A stretch of 64,000 bases of DNA from Bacteroidota bacterium. Lineage in GTDB: Bacteria; Bacteroidota; Bacteroidia; Chitinophagales; Saprospiraceae. Numbering within the stretch: position 1 is the stretch's first letter; every line of letters starts with the position of its first letter. The translations under genes were made by a program, and so were the position numbers. Shown in pieces: positions 28,401 through 37,300 of this stretch. Location: NCBI GenBank assembly GCA_030147525.1, contig JASBVF010000054.1, positions 18,636 through 82,635 on the forward strand, written 5' to 3'. Below the pieces are notes generated by a model. It was not told the origin of the DNA, did no database searches, and saw nothing but the letters and a program-made list of their open reading frames with translations.

Positions 28401-30474
28401 CACCGCCACAGCGAACCCGACAGGCGGCAACGGCCCCTTCACTTATCTTTGGTCAAATGGTGAAACGACGGCCACGATCACCGGCCTCCCGTCCGCCAAC
28501 TACACCGTCACCGTGACAGATGCGAACGGTTGCGAAGCACAACAAACCGTGCCGGTAGCGCCTTTCGCCTGTGGTACGGTTGCCAACATTTCAGCCAGCA
28601 ACGTCAGTTGCAACGGCCTGAACAACGGGCAGGCCACGGCCACACTCAACGGCGGCCTTTCGCCCTTCAGCTATCTTTGGTCAAATGATGAAACAACGGC
28701 CACCATCACCGGCCTCACACCCGGCACCTACATCGTCACCATCAACGACGCCGTGAACTGTGCGGCCATTGCCGAAGTGACCATCGACGAACCGGAAGCG
28801 CTGGAATTTGAGATTGAAACCCTCGTCAACGCTACCTGCGGCGAAGAGGACGGAATGGCTTCGGTCATCGCAACGGGCGGCTCGGCCGGCTACGCTTACG
28901 CCTGGTCGAATGGGGAAACGACCGCTTCTGTCGAAAACCTCGCTCCCGGCACCTACACGGTTTCCGTGACCGACGCCAACGATTGCGCAGCGACCCTCGA
29001 AGTCGAAATCGACGTGGACGACAACGAAGCGCCGGTCGTTTTAACACAAAATATCACCCTCGCACTCGGCACTACCGGAACGGCCACGCTCACACCCGCC
29101 CAGGTAAATAATGGCAGCTCCGACAACTGCGGCATCGCTGCCATAACGCTTGACCAAACCAGCTTCAACTGCAACGACCTCGGCCAGCAGGAGGTGACAC
29201 TGACCGTGGAAGACGAGGCAGGCAACGTCGCATCGGCGCAGGCCACCGTCACCGTTGTGGATAATATCCAGCCGGTGATTGCCGTGCAGAACGTGGTGAT
29301 TTCATTGGATGAAAACGGCACAGCCACCATCACGCCCGGCATGATCGACAACGGCAGCAGCGACAACTGCGGCATCGTTGACATGAGCCTTGACCTGACG
29401 ACCTTCACCTGCGACGACCTCGGCGACCAGGCCGTCGTGCTTTCGGTGAAAGACGCAAGCGGCAACAGCGCCGCCGGTACGGCCATCGTCACCGTGCAGG
29501 ACAACATCGCTCCGGCCATCGAATGCCCGGAGAGCGTGGTGCTGCCGTACTGCGAGCCTGTTTTTGTTTTTGAAATAACGGCCAGCGACAACTGTGCGGA
29601 AAACCTGACCCCCAACCTGGTCAGCGGCCTGCCCAGCGGTTCGGCGTTCCCGGATGGCGAAACCGTGATGACATTCGAAGTGAACGACGGCCACGGCAAC
29701 CACAACACGTGCAGCTTCACCGTCACCGTACAGGAAACGATGGAGGTTAGCCTGACTGTAACGACGATTGACTGCCATGGCGAAAACAGCGGCGCCCTCG
29801 CTGCCAGCGCATCAGGCGGCGCAGGTGCTTACACCTACCTTTGGAACAATGGTGCAACCACGCCTTCCATCGAAAATCTCGGCCCCGGTGTGTACTCCCT
29901 GCAGGTGACCGATGATGCCGGTTGTTCGGAAACAACTGCCTTCACGTTGACAGAGCCTGCTGCGCTCAGCCTTGCGATCGACGACATTCAGCCGGAAACG
30001 GGATCGGCACAAAACGGTGCTATTTACGTTACAGCAAGCGGCGGCGTTGCACCTTACAGCTTTGAGTGGACGAATGAATCAGGCGCTGTCATTTCCTCAG
30101 AGGAGGATCTCACGGGCCTTTCTGCCGGCACTTATACTTTATCCATGGAAGATGCCAACGGTTGCCTTTCGACGCATGTTTTCACGGTGCAGTCCATTAC
30201 CGGCGCCATCAGCAGGGAGTTGGAGGAGCACATCACGCTCTTCCCGAACCCGACGAGCGGCCATTTCATCCTGGCACTGGATCACGGCACGGCGAACGAC
30301 GTGGAAGTTACGGTGTACAACGTGAACGGCCAGTTGGCAGCGCATTTCCCGCAGGCGGGTCTTGCCTCCGGCAAAATGACCTTCGACCTGTCGGCGCAGC
30401 CTGCCGGATTTTACCTGGTGAAGATTTTGATCGAAAACCAGGTGGCGGTGAAGCGGTTGGTGATCAGCAGATGA
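25462..30474 (+). CDS. Secreted thioredoxin-domain protein with SprB/Ig/HYR repeats and T9SS type A signal
   Basis: A 1670-residue protein. Signal peptide at about 1-20 (ends FALA, then QLPNG). Residues ~22-170 are a thioredoxin/redoxin-like domain with the redox motif WCPPC (Cys62, Cys65) in FLDFSATWCPPCWNYH. From ~175 come SprB-type modules (ASGGTGTLSYLWNNGATSS, APPGNYSATVTD), then Ig-like modules (LNCNNATVTLSGTGT), more SprB modules, two APVVLTQNITLAL-type modules and a HYR-like module (~1355-1430). The last ~80 residues (LFPNPTSGHFILAL ... QVAVKRLVISR) are a T9SS type A signal. It is expected to be exported and anchored or released by T9SS. A surface-displayed CxxC domain on an adhesin-like scaffold is unusual. 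A strong terminator follows at 30502-30535. Confidence 0.88.
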   Translation: MKHLSLLCTFFVLSVQFALAQLPNGSIAPNWTMSDLNGVSHTLYDYLDQDKVVFLDFSATWCPPCWNYHHSGAFENLYINYGPGGTNDVMVFMIEGDASTNTACLYGPTGCVGGTMGNWVAGTPYPIIDNASQTGPYNINYWPTIYGVCPDRTITEVGQQGTAALWNFAQGCPSVPPTASTLNVVNVSCNGQSTGAIYISAAGNFGPFTYNWSNGATTQNLVNVPAGSYSVTVTGSNGGSTTLGPVVVSQPATPVTANLANVSPAGCGFGGSAEISASGGTGTLSYLWNNGATSSAIFNAPPGNYSATVTDQNGCTATVSNITINPATPPAAVASAPVNLNCNNATVTLSGTGTSTGPEYTYVWTTSNGNIVSGATTLNNCVVDQPGTYTLEVFNVNTLCTSSASTSVSQNTTAPTASAGSPAQINCNTSQVTLSGSGSTGSNFSILWTTQGGNIVSGATTLTPVVNAGGTYTLTITNTTNGCTTAASTTVTANTAAPNVSASGGELNCTNNSVTLNGNSTTQGVTYAWTGPNNFNSNQASPATSAAGTYTLTVTNSANGCTSSATAEVVSNTTQPQASAAGGTLTCTNSAVTLAGNSTTAGVTYAWTGPNSFSSNEQNPEVTTNGNYVLTVTAPNGCTKTATAVVNQNITQPTANAGPNGLLNCNATSATLNGTGSSSGSQFSYEWTTSGGNISAGGNTLTPTVNAAGTYTLTVSNSNNGCTSTSSTEVTQTPAVTAAISAQTNVNCFGTSTGSATVTPSGGNGTFTYAWSNGGNTATASNLSAGTYTVTVTDGENCAATKTVTITQPNDLVVNASSTAQTAPGVNDGTASAAVSGGTGSYTYNWSNGETTATITGLAPGNFTVTVTDENGCTETKTVTVNAFGCAVSADVSGTDVTCNGAEDGIAAISLNNAAEPLEFLWSNDETTAEITGLAPGTYSVTASDDNGCEVVASIEIEEPSALNANATTTAVTAAGASNGTATANPTGGNGPFTYLWSNGETTATITGLPSANYTVTVTDANGCEAQQTVPVAPFACGTVANISASNVSCNGLNNGQATATLNGGLSPFSYLWSNDETTATITGLTPGTYIVTINDAVNCAAIAEVTIDEPEALEFEIETLVNATCGEEDGMASVIATGGSAGYAYAWSNGETTASVENLAPGTYTVSVTDANDCAATLEVEIDVDDNEAPVVLTQNITLALGTTGTATLTPAQVNNGSSDNCGIAAITLDQTSFNCNDLGQQEVTLTVEDEAGNVASAQATVTVVDNIQPVIAVQNVVISLDENGTATITPGMIDNGSSDNCGIVDMSLDLTTFTCDDLGDQAVVLSVKDASGNSAAGTAIVTVQDNIAPAIECPESVVLPYCEPVFVFEITASDNCAENLTPNLVSGLPSGSAFPDGETVMTFEVNDGHGNHNTCSFTVTVQETMEVSLTVTTIDCHGENSGALAASASGGAGAYTYLWNNGATTPSIENLGPGVYSLQVTDDAGCSETTAFTLTEPAALSLAIDDIQPETGSAQNGAIYVTASGGVAPYSFEWTNESGAVISSEEDLTGLSAGTYTLSMEDANGCLSTHVFTVQSITGAISRELEEHITLFPNPTSGHFILALDHGTANDVEVTVYNVNGQLAAHFPQAGLASGKMTFDLSAQPAGFYLVKILIENQVAVKRLVISR

Positions 30475-30501
30475 TTTTTAGATGAAATAAAAATGAGGAA
30501 G

Positions 30502-30535
30502 GGCAGTCCCGGCAACGGGGCTGCCTTTTTTTTTT
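30502..30535 (+). terminator. Strong rho-independent terminator
   Basis: A 10-bp stem (GGCAGTCCCG with CGGGGCTGCC, one G-T pair) capped by a GCAA tetraloop, then ten T residues. It ends the thioredoxin-adhesin transcript and lies 20 bp from the stop of the convergent TIGR02757 gene. Confidence 0.9.
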
Positions 30536-30554
30536 GATGGACAAAGTCTATTGA

Positions 30555-31334
30555 TCAAACTTCCTTTTTCTCCAGCACCCCCATCCCAAACAACGCAAAA
30601 TCGTACTTCACCGGGTCCTCCGGGTCGAAAGTGCGCAGGCGTTCCGTCAGCTCCAGCACAGCCTGCCAGTCGGTTTGCTTTCGTTCCAGCAGCCCGAACC
30701 GGCGGGCGATGCGCTCCACATGCACGTCGAGCGGGATGAGCAGTTGCGAGGGTTTTATTTTTTTCCAAATGCCGAAATCCACGCCACAGCAATCCTGCCG
30801 CACCATCCAGCGGAGGAACATGTTGAGGCGCTTGCAGGTGGATTTGGTGGCGGGCGTGGCGACGTGCTTGCGGGTGCGCTGCGGCGCATCGGGCAGAGAG
30901 AAAAACAGGCGGTGGAAGCCGGTGAGCGCTGCCTCCGTGTGTACGTCGGTGGGACGTAAATTTTTCAAAAAAGCCTCCTCCAGCGAGGTGTTGTTTTGAT
31001 AAAACCACTGCAAAAACTCCAGGAAATACAGCGTGTCCGTCGCCTGGAAGGTGCGGTGTTTAAAATCGAGGAACTGCTCCCGCTCGTGTTCCCGGTGGTG
31101 CAGGATGAAGTCGTGCGGGGCGCCGTCCATGCGATCAATGAGGTCATTGGCTTTGTTGATGATGGTCTTGCGCTGCCCCCAGGCGAACATGGCCGTCCAG
31201 AAAGCGGTGATTTCGATGTCTTGCTTTTTGGTGAAACGGTGCGGAATGGAGACGGGGTCGTCTTCGATGAATTCGGGACGGTTGTATTTTTCGACGAGGT
31301 TGTCGAGGAGTATTTTCAGGTTGGCGGTTGTCAT
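30555..31334 (-). CDS. TIGR02757 (DUF2400) family protein
   Basis: A 259-residue protein from MTTANLKILLDNLVEKYNRPEF. Conserved family stretches are DPVSIPHRFTKKQDIEITAFWTAMFAWGQRKTI, NMFLRWMVRQD, LLIPLDVHVERIARRFGL and DPVKYDFALFGMGV. The family is common in Bacteroidota and has a helix-hairpin-helix/DNA-glycosylase-like flavour, but its biochemical role is not established to my knowledge. The frame is open up to 31430; those 32 extra residues come from the CGCAGAT inverted repeat (31350-31424), so I start at 31334. Confidence 0.85.
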   Translation of the reverse strand: MTTANLKILLDNLVEKYNRPEFIEDDPVSIPHRFTKKQDIEITAFWTAMFAWGQRKTIINKANDLIDRMDGAPHDFILHHREHEREQFLDFKHRTFQATDTLYFLEFLQWFYQNNTSLEEAFLKNLRPTDVHTEAALTGFHRLFFSLPDAPQRTRKHVATPATKSTCKRLNMFLRWMVRQDCCGVDFGIWKKIKPSQLLIPLDVHVERIARRFGLLERKQTDWQAVLELTERLRTFDPEDPVKYDFALFGMGVLEKKEV

Positions 31335-31349
31335 GATGAATTCTTCTTT

Positions 31350-31424
31350 CCCGCAGATCACGCAGATTTCCGCAGATTTTTCATCGTGGAAGTTTGATCT
31401 GCGAAAATCTGCGGGATCTGCGGG
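31350..31424. repeat. CGCAGAT-type inverted repeat
   Basis: The arms CCCGCAGATCACGCAGAT... (31350-31377) and ...ATCTGCGGGATCTGCGGG (31397-31424) pair over about 28 bp with two or three mismatches. CGCAGAT recurs every 9-10 bp in each arm. It starts 15 bp before the TIGR02757 start codon. Confidence 0.85.
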
Positions 31425-31541
31425 AGCCAAAACCTACCCGCATAATTTTTCAAACAGCGAAAGAAAACTTCGCATCGTTCGTTATTCAAAAAACTCTTCC
31501 GACATTTGCTGCCGGTTTTAAAAAATGCTACCTAATCGAAC

Positions 31542-31631
31542 ATGACCGCAACACTTACTTACACCCTCGTCCTCGCCGCCATTTACTTTGGCATCAAAGC
31601 GATCGAATTCATCGAGCAGAAAGATTCCTGA
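31542..31631 (+). CDS. Possible 29-residue membrane peptide
   Basis: ATG to TGA encodes MTATLTYTLVLAAIYFGIKA and then IEFIEQKDS: one predicted membrane helix (about 6-22) followed by a charged tail. The shape resembles small membrane subunits, but I do not recognise a family. It sits between the inverted repeats at 31350-31424 and 31645-31722, transcribed away from the TIGR02757 gene. No promoter or ribosome-binding site is clear, so this is a tentative call. Confidence 0.3.
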   Translation: MTATLTYTLVLAAIYFGIKAIEFIEQKDS

Positions 31632-31644
31632 ATCACCGGCCCCA

Positions 31645-31722
31645 CCCCTGACCCCTGAAGGGGAACCACACGGGGAAGTTCGCAGGCTTGTCCCGAAATG
31701 GTTCCCCTTCAGGGGTCAGGGG
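31645..31722. repeat. Perfect 24-bp inverted repeat
   Basis: The arm starting CCCCTGACCCCTGAAGGGG (31645-31668) and 31699-31722 are perfect reverse complements around a 30-nt loop. It lies 9 bp beyond the stop of the glycosyltransferase gene. It has no T-run, so it is not a typical terminator. Confidence 0.9.
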
Positions 31723-31731
31723 CTGAACCGC

Positions 31732-32481
31732 TCACTGCCTCTTTTCATACATGCGGAACTTAGCCAGCCCCTTCCGTTGCAGAAAGTGGCAAAATGACAC
31801 CCGCAGCACGCCCAGTCCGTACTCCATACTCCTTTTAAAATTGATGGAAGATGCCTCTTCGAAATACTTCGTCGGGCAGGTCACCTCGGCGATGTCGAAG
31901 CCGGCATAGACGATTTGCGACAGCATTTCATTGTCGAAAACGAAGTCGTCGGAATTGGCCTCGAAGTTGATGGCCATGAGCACCTCCCGGCTGAAGGCCC
32001 GGTAGCCGGTGTGATATTCCGAGAGTTTGTAGTCGATAAGCAGGTTTTGCGAGAGCGTGAGCAGTCGGTTTGAAATGTATTTGTACATCGGCATACCGCC
32101 CCGGAGCGCCCCCTTGCCTAGGATGCGGCTGCCCAGCACCACCGGGTACAGCCCTTCGCCGATGATGTTGACGAACGAAGGGATGAGCTTCGGCGTGTAC
32201 TGATAGTCGGGGTGTAGCATGATGACGATATCGCCGCCGAGTTCGAGCGCCTTGCGGTAGAGGGATTTCTGGTTGCCGCCGTAGCCCTTGTTGTTTTCAT
32301 GCACGATGACGTGTTCGATGCCGAGCGTGCGGGCGGTTTCCACGGTATTGTCCCGGCTGGCGTCGTCGCAGAGGATGACCTCGTCCACGAGCGGGAAGGG
32401 GATCTCGGCATAGGTTTTTTCCAGCGTCAGGGCTGCGTTGTAGGCGGGGAGTACGACGATTACTTTTTTACCTTTGTACAT
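31732..32481 (-). CDS. Family 2 glycosyltransferase, dolichyl-phosphate-mannose-synthase-like
   Basis: A 249-residue soluble GT-A enzyme. It starts VIVVLPAYNAALTLEKTYAE, with the nucleotide-binding LCDDASRDNT (~37-46), ENNKGYGGNQKSLYRKAL and the metal-binding LHPDYQY (~89-95), where DPDYQ or DADLQ is usual. A later acceptor segment is LSEYHTGYRAFSREVL. DPM1-like enzymes move a sugar from a nucleotide donor to a polyprenyl phosphate at the inner leaflet. There is no C-terminal membrane helix. Sugar and acceptor are unknown. A heptad repeat (32484-32518) begins 2 bp upstream of the start codon, and a -7 box lies at 32547-32554. Confidence 0.88.
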   Translation of the reverse strand: MYKGKKVIVVLPAYNAALTLEKTYAEIPFPLVDEVILCDDASRDNTVETARTLGIEHVIVHENNKGYGGNQKSLYRKALELGGDIVIMLHPDYQYTPKLIPSFVNIIGEGLYPVVLGSRILGKGALRGGMPMYKYISNRLLTLSQNLLIDYKLSEYHTGYRAFSREVLMAINFEANSDDFVFDNEMLSQIVYAGFDIAEVTCPTKYFEEASSINFKRSMEYGLGVLRVSFCHFLQRKGLAKFRMYEKRQ

Positions 32482-32483
32482 TT

Positions 32484-32518
32484 CGTTGTTGGTTGTTAGT
32501 TGCCGGTTGTTCGTTGAG
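32484..32518. repeat. Heptad repeat in the leader of the glycosyltransferase gene
   Basis: CGTTGTT GGTTGTT, AGTTGCC, GGTTGTT CGTTGAG: five 7-bp units, 2 bp from the start codon. No pairing arm is seen. Confidence 0.75.
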
Positions 32519-32546
32519 GAACTACCTGATTGAACAAAAACGGGCG

Positions 32547-32554
32547 CAAAGATA
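32547..32554 (-). promoter_or_regulatory. -7 promoter element of the glycosyltransferase gene
   Basis: On the minus strand TATCTTTG, an exact TAnnTTTG match. There is no clear -33 TTTG. Transcripts would carry the heptad repeat in a leader of about 60 nt. Confidence 0.35.
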
Positions 32555-32590
32555 AAAACACCGGCTTAACAGAAGGGAAACAACAAATCC

Positions 32591-34339
32591 TTACTCCACC
32601 CTCACCAGCTTCCCGCTCTTCACCTTCCTTCCTGCTTCCCTGATTTCATAAAAATACATCCCTGGCGGAACAGCCTCCAGCGGCAGGGAATTCCAGCCGG
32701 TGAGCAGGCGATGCTCCATGACCCGCTGGCCGGTAGCGCTGTAGAGTGTGATGGATGCATGGCGGGGCAAATAGTGGTGAAGGATGACATTCGTGCCTTC
32801 CCGGCAGGGGTTGGGGAAGACGGTTACCTCGATTTTCGGTAGCGCTTCCTGCGTGACGACAGTGCCGATTTGCAAGGTACGGCAGTAGGTATTCGTTCCG
32901 TTTAGATTGCTGACAGTGAGGCAGACCTCGTAGCTGCCGTCCTGCGGGAAGGTATGCACCGGGCTGGCGTCTTGGCTGGTGGTGTTGTCCCCGAAATCCC
33001 ACGACCACACCGCAGGCTCGTAATAGCTCAGATCAGTGAAGGCGACGGTGAGGTAGTCAGCCGTATCCTGATCGTAGCGATATTTGGCGATGGGGATGTT
33101 ATCGAGGCCGAGGGTGTCGCAGGGCGAGCCATCGAGGGGGCCGAGGCGGTAGTTAGGGAAGTTGGGCATGGAAGCAGCGTTGCGAGTAGGCAGATGCACG
33201 GCATGCTGTTCGACATTGCATTCCGGGTATGGTAAATTGGGCTGATGGATGACGTGTAAATACCGAACGCCATTTGGTGCGTTGATGTAAATCTTGCCAT
33301 CGGGCGCCAGTTGTGTGAGGTAAAATTGGGTCGGGATTCCATTGTCCAGAAAGTTGTCGTAAGTTGCTATCTTCTTTTTAGAGGCGGCAACATCAGCGGC
33401 TTGCAGGTCAAACTGGTAAAGATTCAGAAAAGAAGATACGTACAAGTATCTTGAATTAGGCGAGATTGCGATACCTGCCGAGTATGCGTTATCGTCATAG
33501 TGTATTTGGGTGTGATCGCTCAACAAGCCTGTACATCTGTCGAAATAGAAAATATCCACATATTGGCCTATCGAAAGACTGATGGTATTTACTCGAGCAA
33601 ATATGCTTCCGTCAGGTGAGAAAACGGATTGACCAACTCCCTCTTGAGGTATTGAAAAACCTGTTGTATCTGTGCCTAAGTTTACAAGACCATAAGAATT
33701 TAATAAAACTCGATAATATTCGTTTGCTCCTGCTATTTTGTGAAAAAGTATCCACCAATCTCTCCCATTCGCATGTCTAACAGCGGTGATTTTACCTGTA
33801 GCCAAAGTATCATTTATTACGACCTTATTCTTTTCTACTACTTTACCTAATCCATTGTTCAGCTCCATATCTACATGCGTGTAGTATAAATGAGAACTAT
33901 GCCAGCCAACTTGGGAGGTTGGATAATTTAAATCAGCATGTACTAGGTAATAATTATGAGGGATTGTTCCATGTTTCAAAATGAGAGCTCCTTGAGGTAA
34001 AATATATCCTAAATCACCCATGTCAAATGCATATAAGCCTGGATTCAGATCCCCTCCATTAGCCATTGGATGATGGAGTTTATCATTAATATAAAGGCCG
34101 TTTGTGTAAAAAAGCAAGTTGCCTTCTTGCCCACAAATACTCGCATTAACTTCCATGAAATTCATCTCATTGTATTGGTAATAAATGTCAGGAGGCAACT
34201 CGTTAAAATCCATAATTGTACCCCCAAATGTTAGATCAGTATGATTACTACTGTACCCGAATAGCCATATAAAATCTTCTTTTTGGGCAGACATTAGGAA
34301 GGGAATAAAAAGCAGAATACAGGTTATTAATTTTCTCAT
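32591..34339 (-). CDS. Secreted PKD-domain protein with T9SS type A signal
   Basis: A 582-residue protein. Signal peptide at about 1-18 (MRKLITCILLFIPFLMSAQ). Residues ~20-410 resemble a beta-propeller-like region of secreted Bacteroidota proteins (DFIWLFGYSSNHTDLTFGG; SVFSPDGSIFARV; ISPNSRYLYVSSFLNLYQFD; LAPDGKIYINAPNG). A PKD domain follows (~415-495: AVWSWDFGDNTTSQDASPVH). The end is a type A T9SS signal (VFPNPCREGTNVILHHY ... KVKSGKLVRVE). Base composition changes inside the gene: the N-terminal half (about 33.4-34.3 kb) is clearly more AT-rich than the PKD and sorting part. It follows the M43-like gene on the same strand, separated by a terminator. Confidence 0.85.
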   Translation of the reverse strand: MRKLITCILLFIPFLMSAQKEDFIWLFGYSSNHTDLTFGGTIMDFNELPPDIYYQYNEMNFMEVNASICGQEGNLLFYTNGLYINDKLHHPMANGGDLNPGLYAFDMGDLGYILPQGALILKHGTIPHNYYLVHADLNYPTSQVGWHSSHLYYTHVDMELNNGLGKVVEKNKVVINDTLATGKITAVRHANGRDWWILFHKIAGANEYYRVLLNSYGLVNLGTDTTGFSIPQEGVGQSVFSPDGSIFARVNTISLSIGQYVDIFYFDRCTGLLSDHTQIHYDDNAYSAGIAISPNSRYLYVSSFLNLYQFDLQAADVAASKKKIATYDNFLDNGIPTQFYLTQLAPDGKIYINAPNGVRYLHVIHQPNLPYPECNVEQHAVHLPTRNAASMPNFPNYRLGPLDGSPCDTLGLDNIPIAKYRYDQDTADYLTVAFTDLSYYEPAVWSWDFGDNTTSQDASPVHTFPQDGSYEVCLTVSNLNGTNTYCRTLQIGTVVTQEALPKIEVTVFPNPCREGTNVILHHYLPRHASITLYSATGQRVMEHRLLTGWNSLPLEAVPPGMYFYEIREAGRKVKSGKLVRVE

Positions 34340-34344
34340 AATGG

Positions 34345-34380
34345 TGGAAATAATAAAACCGGGAGTGCAGCACTCCCGGT
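34345..34380 (-). terminator. Terminator between the two minus-strand secreted-protein genes
   Basis: A near-perfect palindrome, ACCGGGAGTG-CAG-CACTCCCGGT (34358-34380). On the minus strand it is followed by TTTTATTATTT. It lies 10 bp past the stop of the M43-like gene, so the downstream gene needs its own promoter, which I could not find. Confidence 0.75.
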
Positions 34381-34390
34381 CTTTGTTCAG

Positions 34391-37300
34391 TTATCGAATC
34401 AGAATTATTTTTTCCGTGTAAATAACAACATTTCCTTTGATTACCTTGCATAGGTAAATACCTGCCGGCAAGGTATTCGTTTGTAAAAGAGTTTTGTGAT
34501 TGTCAAAAATCAGGGCTCTTCTAAATTTTTCCCTGCCAGTCAGATCAAAAAGTACCACAGTTCCTTCCCCTGCCAGGTTAGATGGCCATTCCAGCATGAT
34601 TTCGTCTTTTGCCGGATTCGGATACAATTTGAATTCCAGCAATATACTTTCCGCTACCCGTGCCTGATCTCTATTTCTTTCTTCTACAGGAATACAGTTA
34701 AATTCATCATCGTCGAAGAGTGTATTTTCATTGATAACCGCCAGAATGCTCCTGGCTTTGAATACTGCATTACCACCTTCCTCCGGACACTGACTGGCAA
34801 TAGATTCCAAAGAATCTATCTGTCCCGAACTAAATCCGGCTTGTCCGATGGCGATCGTTTCAAGGAAAATCCGGTTTACGATTTTTTCATTTTGTTCAAA
34901 GATCAGTGTTGCAGAAATGGTGTCCAAATCAGTGGCGACAGCGACAGCATTTAGGCTACGTTGTGCAAGAATGTTGTCCAGCAGGATCGCATTTCCGATT
35001 GTCAAGCTGTCAATATCCTGAAACAGAACAACACGTTCGGCTGCCAGCATGATGCTGTCTTGCCCGGTTGCATTGATAAGTTGACCTTCAATGCTGCGTA
35101 TTTCATTCATTTTTTGCTGCATCAGGGAATCATTTGAAGCGAGTTGTCCGGCCGTAACATCACCTATTTGAAGCATTAGCGACATCGAATTATCGATCGT
35201 ATTGAACCGGCCTACTGACGTTGACTTATGCTGGTTGAAAAACGATTCCAGTGTTGTGTTCGCTATCAGCGTTTGATTTTCATCCAGTTTTCGAAACAAA
35301 TATCGCTCCGACAACCAACGGATGGTCCCGTATTCTGTAGAGTTGTTCCCTGCAATGGTCATATCCGCCTCATCGATGGGTTGTTCGCCGGTGAATCCAG
35401 GCAAATCACAAAGGTAAAGTTCGTTTGGATCAGGAAAATCAGGGAAAAACCAAGAGCCTGAACTGTTTGGCGTTACAATCGATGGAGGCCAATACGAGGT
35501 AGATTGCTCAGCAAAGAAACGAGATTGTTGTATATCAAATATACCGCCTTCATGTCTCGTTGCCCCTTGATTATCATTAAAAGTACCGACCCACCTGTTG
35601 GCCGTATGGGTCTGAGTGCCTAACCGCCCGCCAGCGCCATTTGCATTGGTAAGGCTGCTCAGACTAAGGCCGGTTTGAAGGTTTTTCATTACGTTTCCAC
35701 GAAAGCCATTGGTCGTGTTACAAGGCATGTCGAAGCGAAAACCCGTACCTATTCCCTCGGTATCGTTGCACTGCCATTTCATACTTGGACTGCTGACGCC
35801 ACGGATACCAACATTTACGGACGGTGTGTTTCCTAAAATATGGTTATAGTCAATCACGCCGCCCGGATTGCCGCTAACATAAATACCGGTTGCCCGTATC
35901 GCAGGCGCTTTGATATTGACTGTATTGTCGAAGACAGTCATCCGTAAAGTACTGTTCAGATGAATACCAGTGGTTATTAATGTGGGAAAGCCCGGTATAA
36001 GGTTGATAATATTTTTTTCGATCTTCCGTGTGGCGGGATAGTCAACAAACAATGGCATTTCATTTACAAATATCCCGGCACCACGACCCAGCACATCAAT
36101 CGTATTGTCGTGAATGGTTTTATTGGTTTGAAGATCGGCAAACGACATTTCAATTCCTGTGTTGATACACTCGATACTGTTGTTAAAAATGTCGATATCC
36201 TGGTGACAAAATTCAGTAATAATGCCCTCCTTCACTTGTACCATGTTATTTTCAGCAATATCCACGCTTACTCCGGAAGCGTAAATGCCGGTGGTGCAAT
36301 CAACGAAAGAAACTGGCCCGGCTGACCCGTTACCTCTTTGCGTAAGCATAAAAGGTGAGAGCTTTTTGGAAGCGGCGAGGATACCATAGCCGGTGTATAG
36401 GTAATTGTCGTCTGGCGACTGTTTTTTGATGTGTTCAAAATTGGTATTTTGCACCATCAGAGTCGTGTTCGTGGCGATAATTCCGTTGTTGAGGTTGCGG
36501 AAGATATTGGGAGTTGCGCCCTGTACACCGATGTTTAATAAATTTTTGTTGCTGATGTTAATGCCCGATTCGGCGTATTGGCTGGATAATGGTGGTGAAA
36601 GTGGAGTTGTGCAATCAAACGTATTTCCAGCAAAAGGTTGAAGTATAAATTCACTGTTTGAGCTGATTCCATTCAAATTCCTATTGAAAATGGTATTTTG
36701 AACGTCGATAAACGCACCGGCTTCAGCAGTTATAGCGCTGTAGGCGTCTTCAATAGAGGATTGTTCGCCGATGATGAGTGATCCACCATCCTTAACCACG
36801 ATTCCGTTCCACATTTCCTCGCAACCTTGGAGGGTTGATCCATTTCTTATGATCAGGGTATTTTGCACTTCTATCGTTGCTCCAGGTTCTAAAGTGACTT
36901 GGGCGTTGTTGAATTGAAGGGATTGGTTAATGATGAGGTGTCCGGCAATTGCTACGCAGCCTGTCAAAACAGATGGTATCTGCGGATTTTCAGAGAGAAA
37001 TGTTTCATTGCCAGTACTGCCAATGTTTATACCGGAAACGCATGGACAGTTGAAACAACTTACAAAAGTCCCGGAAACGGTATGTCCATTTTCCATGTAG
37101 AATGGACATAATACTTGTTCAGGTTCTATCTGCATCTTAATTTGAAAAGTTGTCCCAAATGGAGCATCAGGTGAAATAATCACTTCCAAGAAAAAAGTAG
37201 CACAACTTGGATCCATCAAAATTGTCTCAGATCCATCTGAAAAGTCACCTCCAAATGATACAAATGCACCAAGCAAAGCAGGCTCAACGGAAGGTGTCAA

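Noticed and set aside
26450..28800. Regular repeats suggestive of a CRISPR-like array
   Set aside because: The repeats are coding, diverged and of SprB/Ig module length; there are no short identical repeats with unique spacers and no cas genes.
31542..31631. KdpF identity for the 29-residue peptide
   Set aside because: The length fits KdpF, but the sequence does not resemble it and no kdpABC genes are present; kept only as an unknown membrane peptide.
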